From NCBI GenBank assembly GCA_009926195.1, contig RFPK01000025.1, forward strand, positions 1 to 14,100: a stretch of DNA of 14,100 nucleotides, read 5' to 3'. Shown here piece by piece: positions 6,649 to 13,873 of this stretch; position 1 is the first letter of the stretch; every line of letters begins with the position of its first letter. The stretch comes from Synechococcaceae bacterium WB4_1_0192. GTDB taxonomy: Bacteria > Cyanobacteriota > Cyanobacteriia > PCC-6307 > Cyanobiaceae. Made by a program: the position numbers and the translations under genes. The notes under the pieces are model-generated. The model had not been told where the DNA came from and searched no databases. It saw only the letters and a program-made list of their open reading frames with translations.

Positions 6649-8298
6649 ATGGATGTCTGGATCGAAGCCTCGAAGACCCTGATCCTGGGGTTGATGCTGA
6701 TCATTGCCGCAACGGCGATTCGACTATCCATGCGGCTGCAGGCACTCACCACGCCCCTGACTCGGAGGCTGGCGGAGCTGCATCAGGCTGAACCGGGCAG
6801 CCTGATGACCACGGATCCCTGGTTGACACGGGTGCAGGAACGGTATTCAGCCCTGCTCTGTCATGTGGATTCGATCGATGCGACCGAGTTCAGCTGCGGT
6901 GAGATCGAGACCCTGCCCCTCAAGGTGCTCGGGCGCACGCTGACGGCATCGGCAGCGCAGAGCTGGATCCGTCAGGCGCCAGGCGTTCTGATCTCGCTGG
7001 GCCTGCTGGGCACCTTTGTAGGGCTGACGGTGGGCCTCAATCAGATCGCCGCGGTGTTGAAACCGGGGGTCACACCCGCCGCGATCATGGCAACGCTGGG
7101 GGGAATGATCGCGCCGATGGGTGCCGCCTTCCAGTCCAGTCTGATGGGGCTGTTCCTGAGCCTGGTGGTGCTGATCTGGAGCCAGCTCAATGGCAGCCGC
7201 GACTGCCTGGAGCGCTGCGAGCTGTTGCTGACCAGCTGGCTGGAAACCGTGCTGCCTCAGCAGCTGGGTGCCAAGGTCATGACACCCCTCCGTCAATCGA
7301 TTGAAGGGCTCAACGAGCGCATGGGCATCCTTCCTGGTGTGATCGCGGCAAGTGTGGAACGCGCCATGCAGCAGGCCTTCGCGGCCAAGCTCGAGCAGGT
7401 GTTCAATGTGCAGACCGTTCTGGCGGAAGAGGCGCAACGATCGCTCCAGCAACTGGCCGCCATCAGCGCGGCCCTGCACGAGAGCGGCCAGGACTTCCAG
7501 CAGGCCGCGCAGGCGCTGAAACACAGCTCGTTTGCCTCCACCCTGCAGGAATCGGTGCAAGGTCTGATCGACTGCCGGGAACACCTGACAGCAAGCACGA
7601 ACGGTCTCAGCAAACGCTTGCTCGATCTGCGCGACAGTCTGATCAGCACCCAATCGGAGTGGAAGCTGCTGGCCAAGACGGCCGAACAGGAGCTCAGCAG
7701 CTGCCGGCTGGCCATCGACCAGATGCAGATCGAAACTCAGGCCCTGCGCCAGGTCAGCGCCGGACTGGGAGAGGCGACCCAGGCCAACAGCGAAGCGGCC
7801 AAGCAACTGCGCGAAACACGGTTGGAGGTGATGCGCGACCGCAAGCTGACGATCAGCGTTGCCGAAACGATCCAAGCACGCCTGAACACGGACAGCAGCG
7901 TGGCGGAGAGCTGCCAGCTGTTCGTCCAGTCGTTGCAATCCTGCCTTGACGACTGGCATCAGTCGATGCAGCAACTCGATGGGCTACAGACGCAACTCCT
8001 CAATCTGGCGATCAAGGCGCGGCGTGACGATGCCGAGCTGATGAGCACTGAGCGCCGAGAAGCGCAGGAGTTGATTCGCCGCCTGCGTCAGCAGCTGCTG
8101 GAGGAGGTCGGAACGGCGATCCAGAGCCAGCACGAGGCCCTGATCAACCTGAACACACCGACCCGGGAGGCCGGGGTCATCGGCCAGCAACTGGAGCTGC
8201 AACTCGAGAGCGTCCGCCAGCAACTGAATGCCATCCATGACGAGCTGGATGCCCTGTTGGAGGCCGACAGCAACAGCCGTGAGCGAGGAGACACCTAG
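6649..8298 (+). CDS. MotA/TolQ/ExbB-type ion-channel protein with long coiled-coil tail (ZorA-like architecture)
   Basis: This 549-residue protein has a short N-terminal helix (TM1, about 9-28), then two channel helices typical of the TolQ/ExbB/MotA superfamily: TM2 about 112-133, with the GLLGTFVGL signature near 118-126, and TM3 about 155-179, with GMIAPMGAAFQSSLMGLFLS. The AFQSSLMG signature is of the kind seen in ZorA-type channels and differs from the usual ExbB/TolQ version. After TM3 about 350 residues are almost wholly helical, rich in Gln, Leu, Glu and Ala with heptad-like spacing, and predicted cytoplasmic. It would pair with the peptidoglycan-binding protein encoded 2 bp downstream to form an ion-driven motor. 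This tailed form is known from ZorA of the Zorya anti-phage system, but also occurs in other uncharacterised bacterial operons. The function is inferred, and an envelope role is equally open. Confidence 0.85.
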   Translation: MDVWIEASKTLILGLMLIIAATAIRLSMRLQALTTPLTRRLAELHQAEPGSLMTTDPWLTRVQERYSALLCHVDSIDATEFSCGEIETLPLKVLGRTLTASAAQSWIRQAPGVLISLGLLGTFVGLTVGLNQIAAVLKPGVTPAAIMATLGGMIAPMGAAFQSSLMGLFLSLVVLIWSQLNGSRDCLERCELLLTSWLETVLPQQLGAKVMTPLRQSIEGLNERMGILPGVIAASVERAMQQAFAAKLEQVFNVQTVLAEEAQRSLQQLAAISAALHESGQDFQQAAQALKHSSFASTLQESVQGLIDCREHLTASTNGLSKRLLDLRDSLISTQSEWKLLAKTAEQELSSCRLAIDQMQIETQALRQVSAGLGEATQANSEAAKQLRETRLEVMRDRKLTISVAETIQARLNTDSSVAESCQLFVQSLQSCLDDWHQSMQQLDGLQTQLLNLAIKARRDDAELMSTERREAQELIRRLRQQLLEEVGTAIQSQHEALINLNTPTREAGVIGQQLELQLESVRQQLNAIHDELDALLEADSNSRERGDT

Positions 8299-8300
8299 TC

Positions 8301-8897
8301 ATGTCGAAATCGCGCCGCCGCCGCAGTGAAGAGACCAATGTCTGGATCGGCTATACAGATCTGCTCAGCAACAGCCTGCTGGTGTTGATCATCACGATCG
8401 TGATCACCAGCCTGGCTCGCGCCAGCAATGAGAAGCCACCACTGGTGCGACTGACCGAACAGGAGTCCTTCCGCTTCCCCACCGGTAGCTACACGCTCAG
8501 CCCGGAGTTTCGTGCCGCCCTGGAGCGCCGGTTGCCAGACATCAGAGACACGATCAACAAGTATCGGATCGACAGTGTGGAGGTGATCGGCCACACGGAT
8601 GGTCAGCCCTCACCCGGCGCCAGCAACCTCGACCTGCTGCTGCCAAACAGCAAACAAGGCGACAGCTTACGGGGCTTCGAAGCAGGGTCGAACACCGACC
8701 TCGGACTGCTGCGGGCCCTGGCGGTTGCCAAGTATCTGAAGGCGCGCTTGCAGCCGGATGTGAAGGGAGAGCTGCGCATCCGTCCCTATTCAGCCGGCAG
8801 CCTGATCGATGGCGACGGGCGGTTCGCACCGGCTGATGAGCAGGATCGCGCCGAGCGCCGCAGGATTGAACTGCGCTTCACCCGTCAGGAGGACTGA
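8301..8897 (+). CDS. MotB/OmpA-type peptidoglycan-binding stator protein (ZorB-like architecture)
   Basis: This 198-residue protein has a basic N-terminus (SKSRRRR), one transmembrane helix at about 14-38 with an Asp (Asp20) near its start, as in the proton-carrying residue of MotB/ExbD/TolR-type proteins, and a periplasmic OmpA-like domain at about 52-195. In that domain HTDG (98-101) is the usual peptidoglycan-contact motif, and NTDLGLLRALAV (131-142) is the second, with Asp100 and Arg138 in the positions of the diaminopimelate-contacting pair; ERRRIELRF closes the fold. A ~30-residue insertion separates HTDG from Asn131. It starts 2 bp after the channel-protein stop, with AGGAG 10 nt upstream, so the two are cotranslated. 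Energy from an ion gradient would turn the channel protein against the wall-anchored partner. Confidence 0.88.
   Translation: MSKSRRRRSEETNVWIGYTDLLSNSLLVLIITIVITSLARASNEKPPLVRLTEQESFRFPTGSYTLSPEFRAALERRLPDIRDTINKYRIDSVEVIGHTDGQPSPGASNLDLLLPNSKQGDSLRGFEAGSNTDLGLLRALAVAKYLKARLQPDVKGELRIRPYSAGSLIDGDGRFAPADEQDRAERRRIELRFTRQED
8887..8893 (+). promoter_or_regulatory. Ribosome-binding site that sets the GTG start at 8901
   Basis: AGGAGGA sits 7 nt before the GTG at 8901, overlapping the end of the upstream gene. It is the clearest Shine-Dalgarno site in the window and supports the GTG start over the later in-frame ATG. Confidence 0.75.
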
Positions 8898-8900
8898 GCC

Positions 8901-9563
8901 GTGGATGATGTCCCCACTCCGATGGAACGGCTGCTCCGGCTGGAAGCCTGCATCGAGCAGCTCAACCGCCAGCTGCTGCAAGCGCCGGACGCGGTGAAGC
9001 CGGGCGAGGGGCGGCCAACGCGGCAGGTCTGGCCAGCAGATGAACAGCTGCTCACCCGCTGCCTACGGCGCACACCCCAGGTGGTGCAGGCCTACCAGAG
9101 TGGCGGCGAGCTGACAGCCACCGAGGGGGGAGACGTGCTGCTGGAGCCCTCAGCCCAGCAGGGGCTGGTCCACCTCTGTGAGCTGAACAACGGCGACGCC
9201 GTGGCCTGGCTGCCCAGGAACGCCCCGGACAACCACCTGGGGCTCTCCGCAATCGGCAGGATCTTTGCGATCCCCGCTGGCGTGACACGCCTGCAGGAGC
9301 TGACCATCCAGCGGCTGCCCCTGTTCAAACCGATCGTCCTGCACAACCGTTGGACCCTGGCGCGACGCGGCGAACTCACCCGCAAGGGGGCGACCTGCCC
9401 GGAAGAGTCGGCGAACGAGGCGATCAACGGCAGGCTGGAACGGCTGGAGAGAGCGATGTCCCACCTCAGTGCCAGGAACGAGGACCGATTGCGCGAGCTG
9501 CAGGTGAAACTGGAGACCCAGCAGAAGGAGCTGGATCAGCTACTGCGTCTGAAACGCCCATGA
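8901..9563 (+). CDS. Protein of unknown function with C-terminal coiled coil, operon member
   Basis: I do not recognise this 220-residue protein. It has an N-terminal amphipathic helix (about 6-27: PMERLLRLEACIEQLNRQLL), a central mostly-beta region (about 50-160), and a charged coiled coil at about 173-217 (LERLERAMSHL, RLRELQVKLETQQKELDQLL). The central part contains GDAVAWLPRN, GRIFAIPAGV and RLPLFKPIVLHNRWTL. Its spacing resembles a beta domain that I recall from other cyanobacterial proteins (a G-x-x-x-W-L-x-P strand, then a K-P-x-x-L and W-x-L pair), but this is memory-based and weak. There is no signal peptide or membrane helix, so it is probably cytoplasmic, where it could contact the long tail of the channel protein. 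It starts 4 bp after the MotB-like gene with a strong ribosome-binding site and overlaps the next gene by ATGA. Confidence 0.8.
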   Translation: MDDVPTPMERLLRLEACIEQLNRQLLQAPDAVKPGEGRPTRQVWPADEQLLTRCLRRTPQVVQAYQSGGELTATEGGDVLLEPSAQQGLVHLCELNNGDAVAWLPRNAPDNHLGLSAIGRIFAIPAGVTRLQELTIQRLPLFKPIVLHNRWTLARRGELTRKGATCPEESANEAINGRLERLERAMSHLSARNEDRLRELQVKLETQQKELDQLLRLKRP

Positions 9564-9730
9564 GCGAGTTGCCCTATCGGATCGTGCGCGATGACGGCGG
9601 CAGCGACAGCTTCACACGTCAAGGCTATGGCTCCTACGAGGAGGCCCATGCCGTGCTGGAGCGGTATTACGCCGATTGCTGCTGTTCTGACGACCGCGAG
9701 TACTACAGGATTGTCAGCGAGCACGATTGA
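9560..9730 (+). CDS. Small protein of unknown function, translationally coupled
   Basis: This 56-residue protein is too short to classify. Its ATG overlaps the stop of the preceding gene (ATGA), which means translational coupling and supports it as a real gene and the fourth member of the operon. The sequence is compact and acidic with alternating beta and helix character: ELPYRIVRDDGG, a Tyr-rich helix (SYEEAHAVLERYYADCC), then YYRIVSEHD. Three consecutive Cys residues at about 42-44 (DCCCSDD) are striking. No membrane segment or signal peptide is present. It resembles small cyanobacterial proteins with a YRIV-x(n)-EEA-x(n)-YYRIV layout, in which two similar beta strands flank one helix. It ends 40 bp before the convergent glyS gene. 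Confidence 0.75.
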   Translation: MSELPYRIVRDDGGSDSFTRQGYGSYEEAHAVLERYYADCCCSDDREYYRIVSEHD

Positions 9731-9770
9731 ACGCGCTGTCGCTCAGCAGGCCACCACAGATGCGGACGCG

Positions 9771-11936
9771 TCAGCCGGTGATGCGGCTGAAGTCGGCCAG
9801 AACGGAGGCCTGGTTGCGCAGCAGGGCGAGCAGGTTGAGGCGGTTACGACGCACGGCAGGATCCTCAGCCATCACCATCACGCTCTGCTCACCATCGAAG
9901 AAGGCGGCCAGGGCATCGGCACCATCGCTGAGGCCGCGGGCCAACGTGGCGTAGCGAGCGGTGCCGACGCCGGTGGCGATCGGCTCCAGCTGGCGTAGCA
10001 CCGCCAGCATGCCCGCCTCGCTCGGCTTCTCGAACAGCGCGGCATCGACCACACCAGCATCGCTGAGGACGCTGGGGTCGAGATCGCCTTTCTCAGCCAG
10101 ACGGGCTGCCCGGGTCACCACCGCCTGCACGGCGGCCAGCTGACCACTGGCCCGCAGCTCCACCAGCAGGTCGGCCCGCTGGCGGGCATCGGCGGGATCA
10201 CGGAGCACCCGCGCCAGCGGCACGCTGTCGCCGGCCACGGCCTGGACCAGATCGGCGTCGAGACCCTGCTCCTCCAGCAGGCTCACCAGGCGCTGGCGCA
10301 GGAATTCACCCAGCTCGGCCGCCAGGGCGGCGGCATCCACCTGGAACGCAGGCAGGAGTGCCGACCAATGGGCGGTGGAGCGCTCCAGCAGAGCGATCAG
10401 ATCAAGGTGCCAGCCCCGATCCCAGAGGATCTGCAGCAGGCCGTTACCGGCGCGGCGCAGGGCATAGGGGTCGGAGGAGCCGCTGGGGCGCTCACCCTTG
10501 GCGTAGATGCTCAGCAGCAGCTCCAGGCGCTCGGCCACGGCCACCACGGCACCGGCCTCGCTGGCGGGCAGGGCGTCACCGGCACCGCGGGGGAAGTAGT
10601 GCTCCAGCACCGCCAGGGCCACCGGTCGGGGTTCGCCTTCAGCCAGGAGGTACTTGCCCCCCATCACCCCCTGCAGTTCGGGAAATTCGCCCACCATCTG
10701 GCTCACCAGATCGTGCTTGCAGAGGTGGGCGGCGCGGCGGGCGTGGCTGGCGGTGTCGACCGAGAGCTGCAGCTGCTCCAGCAGCACATCGGTGCACCAC
10801 TCGAGGCGCTCGACGCGGTCGCGCAGCGAACCCAGACCCTCTGCGAAGGTGACGCGGGCCAACTGGTCGCGCCGATCGATGCTGGCGACGGCGCGGTCGG
10901 CGCGCACGAAGAATTCGGCATCCGCCAGGCGGGCCTTGAGCACGCGTTCATTACCGCGGCGCACGGTGTCGACCGACTCCGGCAGACCGTTGCCGATGCA
11001 GAGGAAGCGCGGCAGAAGGCTGGCGCGGGCATCGAGCGCCAGGGGATCGCTGGCGGCATCGCGGCGGTAGAGCGGCACGTAGCGCTGGTGGGCGCGCATC
11101 ACGGTGCTCAGCACTTCTGCCGGCAGGGCGAGATAGTGCTCATCGACGCTGCCTTCGATCAGCAGCGGCGCCTCCACCAGATCGGTGAGCTCCTCGGCGA
11201 GCGATTCCGGCAGGTCGGGCTCAGCCTGCAGGGCCGCCGACGCCTCGCTGACGGCGCGGTGAATGGCGCTGGCCCGGGCGGCGCGATCCACCTGCACACC
11301 GGCGGCCGCCAGGGTGGCGGCGTAGCCGTCGGCGCTGGCGATGCTGACGTCGCCGGCCTGGAGCCGATGACCGCGGCTGAGACGGCCGGCCTCCACCAGG
11401 GGATCACTGCCGCCCAGACGGACCGGAATCACCGCCGCATCCAGCAGGGCCACCAGCCAGCGGACCGGCCGCGAGAAGCGGGCCTCACCCTCACCCCAGC
11501 GCATGAAGCGGCGTCCCTGCAGGGAGGCGATCCAGGCCGGGATCACTTCAGCCAGCAGATCGGAGGCGCTGCGTCCCCGTTCGAGCACGCGGGCGAACAC
11601 GAAGGGGCCCTTGGGGGTCTCGCGCACCTCCAGGGCTTCCGGTTCGATGCCGCAGCGGCGGGCGAAGCCGATGGCGGCCTGGGTGGGGCTGCCATCGCGA
11701 AAGGCCTGGGCCGCCGGCGGCCCCTTGCGCTCCTCCTCGAGGTCGTCGGCAGCGGCGGCCAGGTTGTCCACCAGCAGGGCCAGGCGGCGCGGCGTACCGG
11801 TGCACTGGATCGCCCCATGGCTGAGGCGGGCCTCCGCCAGATCGCGCCGCACCAGCTGCTCCAGCTGCGGCAGGGCCAATCGCGCGAAATCGGCCGGCAG
11901 CTCCTCGGTTCCGATTTCGAGCAGAAAGGTGGGCAC
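9771..11936 (-). CDS. glyS: Glycine--tRNA ligase beta subunit
   Basis: This is the beta subunit of the heterotetrameric (alpha2beta2) glycyl-tRNA synthetase, which charges tRNA-Gly; the beta chain recognises the tRNA. The 721-residue length matches the family. It starts PTFLLEIGTEELPADF, the conserved beta-subunit N-terminus, and contains the KHDLVSQMVGEFPELQGVMG motif at about 407-426 with the GKYLLAEGE stretch after it. The C-terminal ~130 residues form the DALR-type anticodon-binding region and end in SVLADFSRITG. The start is the GTG at 11936, directly before this conserved N-terminus. The alpha subunit (glyQ) is not in the window, as is common in cyanobacteria where the two are unlinked. 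It diverges from sir, with 110 bp between the starts, and converges with the motor operon. Confidence 0.95.
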   Translation of the reverse strand: MPTFLLEIGTEELPADFARLALPQLEQLVRRDLAEARLSHGAIQCTGTPRRLALLVDNLAAAADDLEEERKGPPAAQAFRDGSPTQAAIGFARRCGIEPEALEVRETPKGPFVFARVLERGRSASDLLAEVIPAWIASLQGRRFMRWGEGEARFSRPVRWLVALLDAAVIPVRLGGSDPLVEAGRLSRGHRLQAGDVSIASADGYAATLAAAGVQVDRAARASAIHRAVSEASAALQAEPDLPESLAEELTDLVEAPLLIEGSVDEHYLALPAEVLSTVMRAHQRYVPLYRRDAASDPLALDARASLLPRFLCIGNGLPESVDTVRRGNERVLKARLADAEFFVRADRAVASIDRRDQLARVTFAEGLGSLRDRVERLEWCTDVLLEQLQLSVDTASHARRAAHLCKHDLVSQMVGEFPELQGVMGGKYLLAEGEPRPVALAVLEHYFPRGAGDALPASEAGAVVAVAERLELLLSIYAKGERPSGSSDPYALRRAGNGLLQILWDRGWHLDLIALLERSTAHWSALLPAFQVDAAALAAELGEFLRQRLVSLLEEQGLDADLVQAVAGDSVPLARVLRDPADARQRADLLVELRASGQLAAVQAVVTRAARLAEKGDLDPSVLSDAGVVDAALFEKPSEAGMLAVLRQLEPIATGVGTARYATLARGLSDGADALAAFFDGEQSVMVMAEDPAVRRNRLNLLALLRNQASVLADFSRITG

Positions 11937-12046
11937 GCCAGCAGGCCACAGCAGCCGCTCACTGTATTGAAAGGGCAGCTGAGCCGCCCCGTCTCCAGAG
12001 CGCCGCTGCCGTTTCGCTACGGTCGTTTCAGGATCAGGTTGAGTGA

Positions 12047-13867
12047 GTGACCGTGACGGCAGGGCAGAGCGCGACCGGCGGTGCAGTCGGGCCTGAAGCC
12101 GGGACCCGTGACCTGGCCCCGAGCCAGCTCTCCCCCTGCATCGCCAGCGGTGCCGAGCGCAGCAAGTTCGAGCAGTTCAAGGCTGACAGCGGCTACCTGC
12201 ACGACCCCCTGGCCGAGGAACTGGCCAACGACGCCAACCACTTCTCCGAAGGGGCCGTTCAACTGCTGAAGTTCCACGGCAGCTATCAGCAGGACAACCG
12301 AGAAAACCGCCAGAAGGGCCGGGACAAGGACTGGCAGATGATGCTGCGCCTGCGCAGCCCCGGCGGTCGCATCCCGGCCTCGCTGTTCCTGGCGATGGAT
12401 GAACTGGCCGATCGCCTCGGTAACGGCACGCTGCGGGCCACGACACGCCAGGCCTTCCAGATGCACGGCGTGCGCAAGCACAACCTGCGCGAAGTGATCG
12501 GCACGATCGTGCGCGGCATGGGCTCCACCCTGGCGGCCTGCGGCGACATCAACCGCAACGTGATGGCGCCGGCGGCGCCGTTTGAAACGGGCGCCTATCC
12601 CGCAGCGCGGCAACTGGCCGATGACATCGCCGATCTGCTGTCCCCCAGCGCCGCCGAGGGCTCCTACCTCGACCTGTGGGTCGATGGTGAGCTGAGCTAC
12701 CGGATCAAGCCCAGCCGGGCCGTGAGCAAGGTGCGCAGCCGGCAGAGCGAAGGCGGTGTGTTCAGCGGTGATGCCAGCGAGCCCCTGTACGGGCCCACCT
12801 ACATGCCGCGCAAGTTCAAGTGCGCCGTCACCGTGCCCGGCGACAACTCGGTGGATCTGCTGACGCAGGACATCGGCCTGGTGGCCTTCGCCGACGCCAG
12901 CGGAGCGCTCAAGGGCTGCAACGTCTACGTCGGCGGCGGCATGGGTCGCACCCACAACAAGGAGGAGACCTTCGCCCGCACCGCTGATCCGCTCGGCTAT
13001 GTGGCCGCTGAGCACGTGCTGGATCTGGTGCAGGCCATCGTCGCCCTCCAGCGCGACTACGGCGACCGCCAGACCCGCCGCCATGCGCGCATGAAGTACC
13101 TGATCCACGATCAGGGCATCGCCTGGTTCAAACGGGAGCTGAAGGCCAGGTATTTCGCGCATCCGATCAAGGGCCTGCGCCTGGAACCCAAGACCAGGCT
13201 GGTCGACTACCTCGGCTGGCACCGCGTCAGCCCCGGCATGTGGTTCGTCGGAATTCCGCTGCTGTGCGGTCGCCTCAGCGGAGAGCTCAAGGCGGGCCTG
13301 CGCCGGCTGGTCGAGACCTATCAGCTGGAGATCCGCCTCACGCCCAACCAGGACCTTCTGCTCTGCAACATCGGCACGGCCCAGCGGGCCAGCGTGCGCC
13401 AGGCCCTGGCCGAGCTGGGCATTCACGACCCGGACTCTCCGGCCCGACTGGAGCGCCACGCCATCGCCTGCCCGGCGCTGCCCCTGTGCGGCCTGGCGGT
13501 GACTGAAGCCGAGCGCACGCTGCCGGCGGTGCTCGAGCGGCTGGAGGCCCAGCTGCAGCAGCTGCAGATCGAGAAATCGATCCTGGTGCGCATGACCGGC
13601 TGCCCGAACGGCTGCGCCCGCCCCTACATGGCCGAACTGGGTCTGGTGGGGGATGGCGTCAATCAGTACCAGCTGTGGTTGGGGGGCACGCCCAACCTGA
13701 GCCGCCTGGCGGAGCCCTATCTGGAGCGGATGCCGCTCGATCAGCTGGAGCAGACGCTCGAGCCGCTGCTGCGCAGCTGGAAGGCGGCCGGTGGTCGCCG
13801 CAGCTTCGGCGATCATGTGGCCAGGCTGGGCCGCGACCAGGTGAAGGAGCTGCTGGCCACGGTCTGA
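12047..13867 (+). CDS. sir: Sulfite reductase, ferredoxin type
   Basis: This enzyme reduces sulfite to sulfide with six electrons, taken from ferredoxin in cyanobacteria, in the last reductive step of sulfate assimilation. The 606-residue protein has the two-repeat siroheme sulfite/nitrite reductase fold. The cluster and siroheme ligands are visible as Cys475 and Cys481 (ACPALPLCG) and Cys519 and Cys523 (TGCPNGCARPYMAE). The N-terminal HFSEGAVQLLKFHGSYQQDN and RATTRQAFQMHGV segments are typical of the plant/cyanobacterial SiR branch rather than nitrite reductase. Of the closely spaced GTGs at 12047 and 12053 the first is preferred, since AGG lies 8-10 nt upstream; no ATG is usable. It shares a divergent 110-bp spacer with glyS and, with cysATW about 8 kb away, belongs to the same pathway. 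Confidence 0.95.
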   Translation: MTVTAGQSATGGAVGPEAGTRDLAPSQLSPCIASGAERSKFEQFKADSGYLHDPLAEELANDANHFSEGAVQLLKFHGSYQQDNRENRQKGRDKDWQMMLRLRSPGGRIPASLFLAMDELADRLGNGTLRATTRQAFQMHGVRKHNLREVIGTIVRGMGSTLAACGDINRNVMAPAAPFETGAYPAARQLADDIADLLSPSAAEGSYLDLWVDGELSYRIKPSRAVSKVRSRQSEGGVFSGDASEPLYGPTYMPRKFKCAVTVPGDNSVDLLTQDIGLVAFADASGALKGCNVYVGGGMGRTHNKEETFARTADPLGYVAAEHVLDLVQAIVALQRDYGDRQTRRHARMKYLIHDQGIAWFKRELKARYFAHPIKGLRLEPKTRLVDYLGWHRVSPGMWFVGIPLLCGRLSGELKAGLRRLVETYQLEIRLTPNQDLLLCNIGTAQRASVRQALAELGIHDPDSPARLERHAIACPALPLCGLAVTEAERTLPAVLERLEAQLQQLQIEKSILVRMTGCPNGCARPYMAELGLVGDGVNQYQLWLGGTPNLSRLAEPYLERMPLDQLEQTLEPLLRSWKAAGGRRSFGDHVARLGRDQVKELLATV

Positions 13868-13873
13868 AGCTGA

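Noticed and set aside
6847..7974. 375-residue minus-strand open frame opposite the channel protein
   Set aside because: It is a shadow of the helical-tail coding sequence, with Gln/Leu/Arg/His-rich translation and no motif or start signal.
10368..12050. 560-residue plus-strand open frame opposite glyS
   Set aside because: It is the antisense shadow of a GC-rich gene with strong family matches on the minus strand; its translation is rich in Gly, Gln, Ala, His and Arg without any recognisable motif.
12017..13816. 599-residue minus-strand open frame opposite sir
   Set aside because: It mirrors the sulfite reductase reading frame; sir has all four Cys ligands, while the antisense frame shows only low-complexity composition.
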